A stretch of 34,951 bases of DNA, from positions 1 through 34,951 of the forward strand of contig JAGHUA010000016.1 in NCBI GenBank assembly GCA_018065085.1. The letters run 5' to 3'. Under the pieces are notes generated by a model, which was not told the origin of the DNA, did no database searches, and saw nothing but the letters and a program-made list of their open reading frames with translations. Source of the stretch: Candidatus Liminaster caballi. Lineage in GTDB: Bacteria > Bacteroidota > Bacteroidia > Bacteroidales > UBA3663. The position numbers and the translations under genes are program-made. Of the stretch, positions 16,631-25,506 are shown one piece after another (positions within the stretch are counted from its first letter, which is position 1; every line of letters begins with the position of its first letter).

Positions 16631-17163
16631 TGTTTGTGACCCGAGAACAACTCAAAGCCAGCAGTAGCGAGGTCGAAGCCTTGGCTATATATAATAAGGT
16701 GAAGGAAACGGGAGAATGGCTCTCGTTTCTGAATACCTTTCTGCACGATGAGGACTATCAGGTGACACGCAATGCGCTGTGGGCTTTGACTAAAGCCACG
16801 AACGAGGAACTCTCCTCGCTGCAACCCATGCTCCACGAACTCATAGACAAGGCGCTGAATGAGAAGAACTCGTCGGTGAGACGATTATCAATGAATATTA
16901 TCGTACGGTTGGAAATGAAAGAGGATGACCTGCGGACGGACTTTCTGGACTTCTGCCTTGACCACATGCAGAACCCCGACGAATACCCCGGCATACAGTC
17001 TCTCTGCCTGAAACTCGCCTATAAGATGTGCATGTTTTATCCAGAACTGATGGACGAACTGAAGCGCACTCTCGTGTCAATGGACATGGCATTCTATTCG
17101 CCCGCACTACGAAGCGTCAGAAACAGAATCTTGGCAAACAAATATCATGAAGCAAGAAGATAG
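16630..17163 (+). CDS. HEAT-like alpha-helical repeat protein
   Basis: The 177-residue, all-helical, cytoplasmic protein has repeated paired helices. One pair is WLSFLNTFLHDEDYQVTRNALWALTKATNEEL; others are LIDKALNEKNSSVRRLSMNIIVRL and DFCLDHMQNPDEYPGIQSLCLKLAYKMCMFYPEL. The pattern (D/N..VRR.A...L) is that of HEAT/armadillo-type scaffolds. Its start overlaps the stop of the zinc-ribbon gene by one base, implying coupled translation and perhaps a physical partnership. No enzymatic motif is seen. Confidence 0.65.
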   Translation: MFVTREQLKASSSEVEALAIYNKVKETGEWLSFLNTFLHDEDYQVTRNALWALTKATNEELSSLQPMLHELIDKALNEKNSSVRRLSMNIIVRLEMKEDDLRTDFLDFCLDHMQNPDEYPGIQSLCLKLAYKMCMFYPELMDELKRTLVSMDMAFYSPALRSVRNRILANKYHEARR

Positions 17164-17190
17164 ATTCATAATAAATAACCACATTGCACT

Positions 17191-18237
17191 ATGAAAAAAA
17201 TATTGATTATCATCGCCTTGATCCTTATTGCTCTGGCCTCTGTTGTCTGCCTTATATTTGGCGATCAGTATAAAGCGGCAACATCTGTGCATCTTGTGAC
17301 GGATGGAATGTACGAATACACTTTCGAAGGAGATTATGGGTTGGACGATCTTATGGCTGAGGGTGGCGCTGCATCACCGGACGATCTGGTTCGGTTTGTT
17401 ACAAAATTCCTTACTCATGGATTGGTAAACCCAGAGTCTTTGAAAGGCACCGAGCGTGACTTTGGCTGTAGTTCGATTTGTACACCCTGCACAGACGGGA
17501 CGTTTGGCGTTGGCCGAAACTTCGATTGGCCAGGAACAAATGGCGATATGGTTATCATCCATTCTCATCCAAAGACAGGGTATTCCAGCATTTCCAGCTT
17601 CTACATCCCCTTTCTAGGATTTGGTGACGATTGGAAACCGGCGGGCATGCAGGATAAATTCATGTTGCTGGCCTCATTATTCGGTTCTCTTGATGGCATG
17701 AACGAAAAAGGCCTCTATGTGGCAGATCTTGTCGCAGGAGACAAAGAAGAGACTCACCAAGACACAGGCAAACCTAATGTAACCACAACTCTTGCCATCC
17801 GTCTCCTGCTCAATAAGGCGGCCAGCGTCGAAGAAGCACTGCAACTCTTAAACTCTTATGACCAACATTCCGATGCCGGTTTTGCTCATCATCTTGCCAT
17901 AAGTGATGCCGATGGCCGAAGTGTTGTGGTGGAATGGGTTGACAACAAGATGCTTGTAATCGAATCAGCACTTTGTACGAATCATTATCTTGCCCTTAGC
18001 CGCAAACAAGGTTCGTCGCTCTACTATGATGATTCTCAACGCCGCCTCGATTTGCTGCAATCATGGCATGACTCACTTCCATCGATGACAATGGAGCAGG
18101 TTACTCAGAGTATTAGCAGTGTGGCATCACAGGAGTTCACCAGATGGACGGTTGTATTTGACCGTCAGACAATGTCTGCCACTTACTACCAGAATGCAGA
18201 TTTCAGCCATCCTTATGTCGCAAATATTAATAAATAG
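17191..18237 (+). CDS. Exported Ntn-type linear amide hydrolase (choloylglycine hydrolase/C45-like)
   Basis: The 348-residue protein starts with a hydrophobic signal or anchor (MKKILIIIALILIALASVVCLIFG). The core has the Ntn-hydrolase pattern G92-C93-S-S-I...GVGRNFDW (106-113). The cysteine C93 would become the N-terminal nucleophile after autocleavage, and the R109/N110/D112 block contacts the substrate. Later segments fit the family: SLDGMNEKGLYVADL, GFAHHLAISDADGRSVVVEW and LCTNHYLALS. Related enzymes cleave C-N amide bonds in bile salts, penicillin V or acyl-homoserine-type molecules; the substrate here is unknown. It follows the HEAT-like gene by 27 bp, probably in one operon. Confidence 0.78.
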   Translation: MKKILIIIALILIALASVVCLIFGDQYKAATSVHLVTDGMYEYTFEGDYGLDDLMAEGGAASPDDLVRFVTKFLTHGLVNPESLKGTERDFGCSSICTPCTDGTFGVGRNFDWPGTNGDMVIIHSHPKTGYSSISSFYIPFLGFGDDWKPAGMQDKFMLLASLFGSLDGMNEKGLYVADLVAGDKEETHQDTGKPNVTTTLAIRLLLNKAASVEEALQLLNSYDQHSDAGFAHHLAISDADGRSVVVEWVDNKMLVIESALCTNHYLALSRKQGSSLYYDDSQRRLDLLQSWHDSLPSMTMEQVTQSISSVASQEFTRWTVVFDRQTMSATYYQNADFSHPYVANINK

Positions 18238-18273
18238 GAATTTAATAGCAAACTAAAATAAGACTCATTGACT

Positions 18274-18468
18274 ATGAACAAAAGATTAACAAAATCCACC
18301 GATAAGATTCTGGCTGGAGTCTGCGGTGGCATCGCTGACTTTTTTGAGATTGACCCTACACTGGTGCGTGCAGGATACGCCATTCTTACCTTTTTTTCTG
18401 TGGCATTTCCAGGCTTTTTGCTCTACATTCTGCTTACTTTCATCATGCCGTCAAGCGATGTTGATTAA
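18274..18468 (+). CDS. PspC-domain membrane protein
   Basis: The 64-residue protein MNKRLTKSTDKILAGVCGGIADFF, EIDPTLVRAGYAILTFF, ... is an essentially complete PspC domain. An amphipathic N-terminal part (LAGVCGGIADFF) is followed by a transmembrane stretch (about 33-58). Such proteins sense or respond to envelope stress. The ATG at 18274 is preferred; a TTG two codons upstream (18268) is the alternative. It lies 36 bp after the amidohydrolase gene and is likely last in that operon. Confidence 0.85.
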   Translation: MNKRLTKSTDKILAGVCGGIADFFEIDPTLVRAGYAILTFFSVAFPGFLLYILLTFIMPSSDVD

Positions 18469-18471
18469 ATA

Positions 18472-18503
18472 TTTGGAGATAAAAGAATAATTCTTTATCT
18501 TTG
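18472..18503 (+). promoter_or_regulatory. Promoter of the TPR-LytTR gene
   Basis: TTTG at 18472-18475, a 20-bp spacer and TATCTTTG at 18496-18503 followed by CGCA. The predicted transcription start is only about 14 bp before the ATG at 18524. Confidence 0.8.
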
Positions 18504-18523
18504 CGCACAAATTTAGAATACCT

Positions 18524-20224
18524 ATGTCTATACTGCCAAAATGCTTTCACCTCTTAGCCAACCTCTCGTTGTTGACTATTCTGACTTTTACGTCATGTAG
18601 CGATGACGCTTACCATCGTCATCTGTTGCTTGCCGAGGAACAGGTGACACAGAATGCTGATTCGTGTGCCCGTTTGCTTGAAGCCATTCCTATCGACGAA
18701 CTGCATGGCGAGGATGAGGCACTCTACGGCCTCGTGCATTCGTGGCTGCTTTACAGACAGTACGCCAAGGAGATTCCGGAGGAACCTTTGCAGAAGGCTT
18801 ACGACTATTATCATGACAGCCGGGATCCGCACCGCAGGGCACAGGTATTTTTTCTTCATTCCGTCATCAGTCAGGATCAGAAGCGAGGCCAACCCAGCCA
18901 GTGGATGGAGGATCTGTATAGTGCATGCCTTGCCATCGGTGAGACCGATGACTATCTGCTGGCATCGCAGATCTATCAGAACTATGGATCGCGTCTCACT
19001 CAGATTGACCGTTTTGACGAAGGTCTTGTCTGGATAGAAAAGTTTGTCGATGCTGCCCAAAAGAGTGGACATCGAGGCGAGTATGTGCATGCCCTGATCA
19101 TGAAGTCACACAACCGTCTCTATGCCGAGGGCGCTCGTGTCAAACAGGAACTGCAGACATCCGAGGGCGCCGCCATTGCTCAGCATGCAAATTTTGAAGC
19201 GGCTTTTGCTCCCATCTATACTGCGTTGGCCATTGCCCGACAATATGGGATGGAGCTGGAGCTTGGTCGTATCTACAACCAGCTCTCGGTCTGTCACAGC
19301 CGTTGCCAGCAGTCCGACTCTACGCTGTTCTATGCACGATTGTCGGTGTTGCTCAACGAAAAATTATATGCACAGGGCAAACGAAAAGAGTTGCCGCATT
19401 ATCTCGCTTTGGCCGATGCTTATCGTAAGATGGGAAATGCCGACTCAGCCATCTTTTATGCCCGCAAGACTTTCGAAACACCGGGAATGCCCCTCCGCAA
19501 CCGTCGCGTGGCTGCTCAGCTGATATACAATACCTATGATGACCTCAAGGGCGACTATCAGGCATCGCTCCACTGGATGCGTATCTTTAACCAGCTCAAA
19601 GATTCTATTGACCAAGGCACGATTGCCTCCAATCTCAAGGCTGTGCAGGATGCAGCTGCTAGCGAACATGAGAATGCTGTCCTGCGTACTGAGAAACAGC
19701 ACACCATTCATTGGCTGCTATGGATATCCGCCATCTGTTTCCTTGTCATCTCCGCTATCTCTTACCGTTTATACCATAACCGCCGGCTTTATCATCGCCA
19801 CATTCATGAACTGGAGGATGATTTCAATCGCAGGATCAATGAACAAAACTTCGCCATTCAGAACACTGAAATACGAAATGAAGAAAGAATTGTTCTCACT
19901 GGCAGCACACGCGAACAGATCGAGATTGAACCTTCGTCAATTCTTTTTCTGACCTCAGAGAGCAACTATGTGAAGGTGTTTCATCTGGATTGCGATGGCA
20001 AGGTGCAGAGCAAGATGCTCCGTCAGACAATGAACAACATCGAAGCTCAACTCAATGTATATCCGTTCATTATACGTTGTCATCGAGCCTTTATCGTCAA
20101 TCTGCAGCATGTTCGTCATGCCTCAACATCAAATGCTGGACTTCAGCTTTCACTTGATGTCTCATCTCTGTCCGTTCCTGTCAGCAAGACTTACATTTCT
20201 ATCGTCAAGGCTCGTTTGGGGTAG
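18524..20224 (+). CDS. Membrane-anchored TPR protein with C-terminal LytTR DNA-binding domain
   Basis: The 566-residue protein begins with a lipoprotein-type signal (LTILTFTSC, C25). An extracytoplasmic helical region with TPR-like repeats follows (for example ALYGLVHSWLLYRQY, GRIYNQLSVCHSRCQQSDSTLFYARLS and YLALADAYRKMGNADSAIFYARKTFE). One transmembrane helix lies at about 396-417 (HWLLWISAICFLVISAISYRLY). Then come a short coiled region and a LytTR domain at about 455-566 (REQIEIEPSSILFLTSESNYVKVF.., MNNIEAQLNVYPFIIRCHRAFIVNLQHV). The layout is a one-component signal-transducing regulator: sensor outside, DNA binding inside. The two N-terminal anchors (lipid and helix) need experimental support. 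The target is unknown. The repeat array begins 10 bp after its stop codon. Confidence 0.87.
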   Translation: MSILPKCFHLLANLSLLTILTFTSCSDDAYHRHLLLAEEQVTQNADSCARLLEAIPIDELHGEDEALYGLVHSWLLYRQYAKEIPEEPLQKAYDYYHDSRDPHRRAQVFFLHSVISQDQKRGQPSQWMEDLYSACLAIGETDDYLLASQIYQNYGSRLTQIDRFDEGLVWIEKFVDAAQKSGHRGEYVHALIMKSHNRLYAEGARVKQELQTSEGAAIAQHANFEAAFAPIYTALAIARQYGMELELGRIYNQLSVCHSRCQQSDSTLFYARLSVLLNEKLYAQGKRKELPHYLALADAYRKMGNADSAIFYARKTFETPGMPLRNRRVAAQLIYNTYDDLKGDYQASLHWMRIFNQLKDSIDQGTIASNLKAVQDAAASEHENAVLRTEKQHTIHWLLWISAICFLVISAISYRLYHNRRLYHRHIHELEDDFNRRINEQNFAIQNTEIRNEERIVLTGSTREQIEIEPSSILFLTSESNYVKVFHLDCDGKVQSKMLRQTMNNIEAQLNVYPFIIRCHRAFIVNLQHVRHASTSNAGLQLSLDVSSLSVPVSKTYISIVKARLG

Positions 20225-20233
20225 GAGCAAAAA

Positions 20234-20782
20234 CTCTTTCCAAGACTTGGGAAATCCCCAGAACAATGTTCCGAGCATTTCCAGAAACCTGGAAGCCGTC
20301 AGAACAATGTTCCGAGCATTTCCTAAATCTTGGGAAATCCCCAGAACAATGTTCCCGGCATTTCCAGAAACCTGGAAGTCGTCAGAACAATGTTCCCGGC
20401 ATTTCCAGAAACCTGGAAGTCGTCAGAACAATGTTCCCAGCATTTCCAGAAACCTGGAAATCCAAAATAAACTTTCGCCAGCACTTCCGAGGAGTTGGGA
20501 AGTCCAAATAAAAGTTTCGGCAGCATTTCCTAAGAGTTGGGAAGTCCAAATAAAAGTTTCGGCAGCACTTCCTAAGAGTTGGGAAGTCCAAATAAAAGTT
20601 TCGGCAGCATTTCCTAAGAGTTGGGAAGTCCAAATGAAACTTTCGGCAGCGCTTCCTAAGAGTTGGGAAGTCCAAATAAAAGTTTCAGCAGCACTTCCTA
20701 AGATTTGGGAAGTCCAAATAAAAGTTTCGGCAGCATTTCCTAAGAGTTGGGAAGTCCAAAAGAAAATTTCGCCAGCATTTCT
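20234..20782. repeat. Array of about 13 tandem 41-42-bp units, each with two dyad symmetries
   Basis: Unit boundaries (GCA/GCG plus TTTCC or CTTCC) fall at 20275, 20316, 20358, 20399, 20440, 20481, 20523, 20565, 20607, 20649, 20691, 20733 and a partial unit at 20775, with one divergent unit before them. Dyad 1 is TTCCAG-AAAC-CTGGAA in early units and TTCCTAA-GAG-TTGGGAA in later ones. Dyad 2 is GAACAATGTTC in the first five units and AAAGTTT, AAACTTT or AAATTT in the rest. Dyad centres are about 21 bp apart, so symmetry axes recur every two helical turns. The unit beginning 20440 is a hybrid between the two types. The region has no gene: continuous ORFs cross it, but units of 41 bp change frame while DNA symmetry is kept. 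Confidence 0.9.
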
Positions 20783-20827
20783 ACAGTACTGAGCTTTGAT
20801 TTCTTATGATTTTTTTTGATGGAGTAT

Positions 20828-20835
20828 TACCTTTG
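20828..20835 (+). promoter_or_regulatory. Possible -7 element pointing into the antiporter 3' region
   Basis: TACCTTTG matches TAnnTTTG exactly and is followed by TAC. No -33 TTTG is found at 19-22 bp; candidates sit at 9 and 29 bp. No ORF follows on this strand. If active it would give a short transcript that includes the hairpin at 20885-20927. Confidence 0.25.
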
Positions 20836-20884
20836 TACAAATAGAGAAAAAGAAAGACAGGTGTGGAACATCCATAGAAAACGG

Positions 20885-20927
20885 TAAGACCGGCATGAGT
20901 CCATATTGACGGTTCATGCCGGTCTTA
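20885..20927 (-). terminator. Hairpin terminator of the hisS-dcp-antiporter unit
   Basis: Perfect 14-bp arms TAAGACCGGCATGA (20885-20898) and TCATGCCGGTCTTA (20914-20927) enclose a 15-nt loop. On the minus strand it lies 41 bp past the antiporter stop and is followed by CCGTTTTC, a short T-run. It may also stop transcripts leaving the repeat array on the plus strand. Confidence 0.75.
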
Positions 20928-20967
20928 GCAAAATGTGGTGAATATTCTTTTATCGGTTCTAAACCGC

Positions 20968-21909
20968 TTAAACATTCGCGACTGTATAAACGAGATACAC
21001 GACGTAGGAGAGGAAAAGGATGGCGCCTTCCCAGCGGACAATCTTGTGATGGGTGCGGAGGAAAAGCCAGAGCATCAGGCCGAGGATGCACATGATGATG
21101 TAGTCATAGACAAAGCCTGAACGGCTGCTGTTGATAGGACAGATCATGGACGAAACGCCGATAACGCTCAGACAGTTGAACGAAACGGAACCGACAATAT
21201 TGCCGATGGCCATGTCGCTCTCGCCTTTGCGGGCAGCCATGACCGAAGCAAAGAGTTCGGGCAGGGAAGTGCCGACGGCTACGATGGTAAGACCGATGAT
21301 GCGTTCGCTGACACCAAGACTGGCAGCAATGTCGGAAGCACCGCGCACGAGCATCTTTGAACCGATGACGAGGGCTGTGAACGAGCAGATAACCACAATG
21401 AGCGCACGCCACAGAGGCATTGGCTTCTGAGAGGCATCGTCGGCAGATTGTGAAGCGGATGATTTGCGAGACTTATGTACCTGCCACCACACAAAGACAA
21501 CGAGAAGCGCAAACATAAGTGCACCTGACAGACGTCCGATATGGTCTGTGAGTCCGATGGCGACGAGCACGATGCACGAGAGAATCATGAACGGAATGTC
21601 GGTGCGCAGTATGGAGCGAGAGGACGGCAGCGGGCAGATAAGAGCCGAAAGACCAAGAATCAGGGCGATGTTGGCAATGTTGGAACCTACGACGTTGCCG
21701 ATGGCGATGCCTGGCGAACCGCCAAGTGCAGCCTGTGCCGACACGAGGAGCTCAGGCATTGATGTGCCAAAGCCGATGACGGTCAAACCGATGACCATAT
21801 TGCTGAGACGTGCGTGACGGGCAATGGCTACCGACCCATCGACCAGGTAGTCACCGCCCTTCAGCAGAAGCACGAATCCGACAATTATCAGGATTATATT
21901 GATAAGCAT
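20968..21909 (-). CDS. Calcium/sodium antiporter (CaCA family, YrbG-like)
   Basis: The 313-residue, about 10-helix membrane protein has the two inverted alpha-repeats of cation/Ca2+ exchangers. The first is GFGTSMPELLVSA (46-58) with GIAIGNVVGSNIANI. The second is VGTSLPELFASV (212-223) with DMAIGNIVGSVSFN. The acidic residue in each SxPE motif is present. A hydrophilic loop at about 144-165 (HKSRKSSASQSADDASQKP) separates the halves. It should exchange Ca2+ for Na+ or H+ across the inner membrane. It starts 32 bp after dcp and is last in the minus-strand unit. Confidence 0.93.
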   Translation of the reverse strand: MLINIILIIVGFVLLLKGGDYLVDGSVAIARHARLSNMVIGLTVIGFGTSMPELLVSAQAALGGSPGIAIGNVVGSNIANIALILGLSALICPLPSSRSILRTDIPFMILSCIVLVAIGLTDHIGRLSGALMFALLVVFVWWQVHKSRKSSASQSADDASQKPMPLWRALIVVICSFTALVIGSKMLVRGASDIAASLGVSERIIGLTIVAVGTSLPELFASVMAARKGESDMAIGNIVGSVSFNCLSVIGVSSMICPINSSRSGFVYDYIIMCILGLMLWLFLRTHHKIVRWEGAILFLSYVVYLVYTVANV

Positions 21910-21941
21910 TATATTGCGCCTTTCTATGAAAAAAGAGTGTG

Positions 21942-24125
21942 TTATTTCAGAATACCGTCACGGCGCATGAGAGCGTCGATGGTTGGGTCTGCACCCTTGA
22001 ACTGACGATAGAGCTCGGCAGGATCGACAGTGTCGCCCGACTCAAGCAGATGGCGCCAGCGGCGTGCTGTCTCTGGGTTGTCGAGGCCTTCCTTCTCGAA
22101 TACGGCAAAGGCATCGGCATCAAGAACCTCGGCCCACTTGTATCCGTAATATCCGGCAGCATAGCCACCCGAGAAGATGTGTGTGAACGAAGTGGCCATC
22201 ATAGTGCCGTCAACGCGAGGGAGAACCTGTGTAGGAGCCATAGCCTTGCTCTCGAACGCCTCAACATCGGCAAGTTCAGGGAAGCGGTCGGTAGGAGTGA
22301 AGTCTGAGTTGGTGTCGATGAGCTGCTTCTTTGAGTTGCGACCGAGCGAGTGGAATGCCATATCGAGCATGCCGAACGAAAGCTGGCGCACGCAGAGATA
22401 GCCAGCCTGGAAGTTCTGGGCATCGTGCAGACGGTCGATGAGCGACTGTGGAATCTGCTCGCCTGTGCGATAGTCAGATGCGAAAGTGTCGAGGAATTCC
22501 TTCTTGCCGAGGAAGTTCTCGTTGAACTGAGAAGGCAGTTCTACGAAGTCGTGGGTGACGTTCGTGCCGCTCTGCGATGCATACTGACACTTGGTGAGCA
22601 TGCCGTGCATTGCGTGACCGAACTCATGGAGGAAGGTCTCTGCCTCATCGTAGGTGAGGAGCGAAGGTGTGTAGTTTTCATCGCCTGGATTGCCGATAGG
22701 CTTAGAGAACGACATTATTATCTGGATGATCGGTCGCGAATCGACCATGTTGCCATCCTCGTCCTGTTCCATCCACTGACCCTTGAACTCGGTCATCCAT
22801 GCGCCTGGACGCTTGGTTGGGCGAGGGAAGAAGTCGGTATAGAGAAGACCGAGGTGACTGCCGTCAGCATCGACAACCTTGAAGCACTCAGCATCCTTGT
22901 GATAGACAGGCACATTGACCTTCTGGAAGCTGATGCCATAGAGACGGCCAGCAAGGGCGAAGATACCCTCGCGTACCTTGTCGAGAGCGAAGAAAGGCTT
23001 GACCTGTTCGTCGTTGACATTGTATTTTGCGGTCTTGAGTTTCTCTGAATAGTAGCTGAAATCCCAAGGCATGAGATTTGAGATGCCGTCCTTGGCTGCA
23101 AGTTCTGCCACCTCGCGGACGTCTGCCTTGGCAGGCTCCTTATATGCGTCGAGAAGCTGCTTGAGAAGGTTGTTGACGGTCTCAGGGTTCTTGGCCATCT
23201 TGTCGGCAAGACGCAGGTCGGCAAACGACTCGTAGCCGATGAGGTCGGCAGTCTCCTGGCGGAGGGCAGCGATGAGACGGATGTTCTCTGTGTTGTCAAA
23301 CTCACCGCCTACGCAACGTGTGTTGTATGCCTTATAGAGCATCTCGCGGAGGTCACGACGGCTTGAATAGGTCATGAACGGACGGTAGGATGGAGCGAGA
23401 AGAGTGAGTTTGTAGTCATTCTCCTTCAGAGCCTCAACAACGAAACTTGGCAGGCCGTCAAGGTCGCCGTTGTCAGGATTGAGCTGATAAGACCATTTGC
23501 CTGTGGCGCGCTGTACGTTCTGGCTGAAGGCGAGAGTGAGCGAATCGAGCTTGGCAGACACAACACGCCAGCGTTCACGGGCCTCGCCCTTGAGAGTGGC
23601 GCCGTTGCGCAGATAGCTCTCATAGTGACTCTTGAGCAGACGATACTGCACGTCGGTAATGGTGGCACGGGCATCGGCATCCTGATAGAGGTTCCATACG
23701 CTCTCCACGCGGTTGAAGAGCTCTTCATTAAGGGCGATGTCGGTCTGATGCTTGGACATGATAGGCTGCAACTGCTCAGAGAGGTCGAGCATCTCGTCAG
23801 TGCCATCGCACTCAAGAAGGTTGTAGAAGACGCCGGCAACGCGGTCGAGTGTGCGACCGGCGCGGTCGAGAGCCTCGATGGTGTTCTCGAATGTAGGACG
23901 TGCACGGTTGGCTACTATGGCATCGATTTCGGCATTATGTTCCTCAATGCCAGCCTCGAATGCAGGTTTGAAGTGCTCGACCTTGATCTGGTCGAACGGA
24001 ATGGCTCCGTCTGGGAGGTTCCATTCTGTAAGGAAAGGATTTTCCATAGTCTCGGTCTTATTGCAGCCCACTGTGAGAAGGGCTGCTGTTGCCATTACAG
24101 CAAGTTTGAAATAATTTCGTTGCAT
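21942..24125 (-). CDS. dcp: M3-family metallopeptidase, peptidyl-dipeptidase Dcp-like lipoprotein
   Basis: The 727-residue protein has a lipoprotein signal ([22 protein letters not shown]21), then [32 protein letters not shown] typical of Dcp. The zinc site is H500-E-F-G-H504 with the third ligand E529 (DFVELPSQ), 29 residues after H500 as in thimet-type oligopeptidases. Dcp removes C-terminal dipeptides; the lipid anchor would place it in the periplasm or outer membrane. Its start overlaps the 3' end of hisS by 31 bp. An alternative start at M11 would destroy the signal peptide, so the overlap is probably real. Confidence 0.93.
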   Translation of the reverse strand: MQRNYFKLAVMATAALLTVGCNKTETMENPFLTEWNLPDGAIPFDQIKVEHFKPAFEAGIEEHNAEIDAIVANRARPTFENTIEALDRAGRTLDRVAGVFYNLLECDGTDEMLDLSEQLQPIMSKHQTDIALNEELFNRVESVWNLYQDADARATITDVQYRLLKSHYESYLRNGATLKGEARERWRVVSAKLDSLTLAFSQNVQRATGKWSYQLNPDNGDLDGLPSFVVEALKENDYKLTLLAPSYRPFMTYSSRRDLREMLYKAYNTRCVGGEFDNTENIRLIAALRQETADLIGYESFADLRLADKMAKNPETVNNLLKQLLDAYKEPAKADVREVAELAAKDGISNLMPWDFSYYSEKLKTAKYNVNDEQVKPFFALDKVREGIFALAGRLYGISFQKVNVPVYHKDAECFKVVDADGSHLGLLYTDFFPRPTKRPGAWMTEFKGQWMEQDEDGNMVDSRPIIQIIMSFSKPIGNPGDENYTPSLLTYDEAETFLHEFGHAMHGMLTKCQYASQSGTNVTHDFVELPSQFNENFLGKKEFLDTFASDYRTGEQIPQSLIDRLHDAQNFQAGYLCVRQLSFGMLDMAFHSLGRNSKKQLIDTNSDFTPTDRFPELADVEAFESKAMAPTQVLPRVDGTMMATSFTHIFSGGYAAGYYGYKWAEVLDADAFAVFEKEGLDNPETARRWRHLLESGDTVDPAELYRQFKGADPTIDALMRRDGILK

Positions 24126-25483
24126 TTTACTTTTTTCTGTTCACCTGTTATCATATTCTTGAGCGACACCTCGCCATTGGCAATCTCATCGCCACCGATG
24201 ACGGCAACGTATGGAATCTGCTTCTGGTTGGCATAACCCATCTGTTTCTTCATCTTGGCTCCGGCCTCAGGATAGATCTCGGCGCTGATGCCAGCTTTGC
24301 GCAACTGACCGAGCAGAGGCAGTGCATAGTCCATTTCGGCCTGTCCGAAGGTCACGAACAGGAGCTGTGTGGTCTGGAGCGTCTCCTTTGGATAGAGGTC
24401 AAGGGCATTGAGCACGTCATAGATGCGATCGGCACCGAACGAGATGCCCACACCGCTCATGCCTGGCATACCGAAGACACCGGTGAGGTTGTCATAGCGT
24501 CCGCCGCCGTTGATGGAACCCATCTCAACGTCGAGAGCCTTGACCTCGAAGATTGCGCCGGTGTAGTAATTAAGACCACGGGCAAGTGTGAGGTCGATGT
24601 CGAGCTGGCATTCTGTGCCGCCCAGCTTGATGACGTTGGCAAGAATCCATTCGAGTTCCTCGACGCCCTTGACGCCAATTTCGCTCTGAGAGAGAGTCTG
24701 CTTGATGGTGGAAAGCTTCTCGTCGTTGCTGCCACTGAGCTTGATGATTGGCTGCAGTTTGTCGAGCTGTTCGGCTGTGAGTCCCTTCTCGGTGAGCTCT
24801 TTGTTCACGCCGTCGAGTCCGATCTTGTCGAGCTTATCAATGGCCACGGTTATGTCCACGAGGAGTTCAGGCGCACCGATCACTTCGGCAATGCCGGCAA
24901 GGATCTTACGGTTGTTCATCTTGATGCAGACACGCACACCGAAACGGCGATAGACCTCATCGATAATCTGAATGAGCTCCACCTCGTTGAGCAATGAATC
25001 GCTGCCCACCACGTCGGCATCACACTGGAAGAACTCGCGGTAACGACCCTTCTGAGGACGGTCGGCACGCCATACCGGCTGAATCTGATAGCGTTTGAAT
25101 GGGAAGCAGAGCTCCTCTTTGTGCATCGTCACAAAACGGGCAAATGGAACGGTGAGGTCATAACGCAGGCCTTTCTCGCAGATGCGTGCAGCAAGCTTGG
25201 CCGAGCCGAACGGATTACCTTCCTCGTTGACAAGTTCTTCGCCCTTGACATCAGCTAGGAAATTGCCCGAATCAAGAATCTTGAAAAGAAGTTTGTCGCC
25301 CTCCTCGCCATACTTGCCCATCAGCGTAGAGAGGTTCTCCATTGACGGAGTCTCGATCTGCTGATAGCCATAAAGGGCATAGACTTCCTTGATGGTGTTG
25401 AAAATATAGTTGCGCTTGGCCATTTCAATAGGACCGAAGTCGCGTGTTCCCTTAGGAATGCTTGGTTTTACTTGGTTTGCCAT
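24095..25483 (-). CDS. hisS: Histidyl-tRNA synthetase
   Basis: The class II synthetase charges tRNA-His. Starting at [21 protein letters not shown] gives 462 residues, the usual HisRS length. The ORF extends 96 codons further upstream, but that part covers the promoter and is not conserved in style. Motifs seen are [11 protein letters not shown], motif 2 [20 protein letters not shown], the histidine-binding block [15 protein letters not shown] and motif 3 [15 protein letters not shown]-terminal anticodon-binding domain follows ([19 protein letters not shown]..). The alternative start MIMANQ at 25489 is equally possible. It heads the unit hisS-dcp-antiporter. Confidence 0.96.
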   Translation of the reverse strand: MANQVKPSIPKGTRDFGPIEMAKRNYIFNTIKEVYALYGYQQIETPSMENLSTLMGKYGEEGDKLLFKILDSGNFLADVKGEELVNEEGNPFGSAKLAARICEKGLRYDLTVPFARFVTMHKEELCFPFKRYQIQPVWRADRPQKGRYREFFQCDADVVGSDSLLNEVELIQIIDEVYRRFGVRVCIKMNNRKILAGIAEVIGAPELLVDITVAIDKLDKIGLDGVNKELTEKGLTAEQLDKLQPIIKLSGSNDEKLSTIKQTLSQSEIGVKGVEELEWILANVIKLGGTECQLDIDLTLARGLNYYTGAIFEVKALDVEMGSINGGGRYDNLTGVFGMPGMSGVGISFGADRIYDVLNALDLYPKETLQTTQLLFVTFGQAEMDYALPLLGQLRKAGISAEIYPEAGAKMKKQMGYANQKQIPYVAVIGGDEIANGEVSLKNMITGEQKKVKCNEIISNLL

Positions 25484-25506
25484 AATCATAACATTTGTAA
25501 TGGGCG

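Noticed and set aside
20234..20782. CRISPR array
   Set aside because: Units are contiguous and similar over their whole length. There are no unique spacers and no cas genes nearby.
20055..20792. Continuous ORF of 245 codons with repeated KSWEVQIKVSAAFP-like segments
   Set aside because: It starts inside the LytTR gene in another frame. It shows different frames of the same repeat (AFPKSWE, HFQKPGS, SISRNLE) because units of 41 and 42 bp are mixed. The DNA repeat explains it fully.
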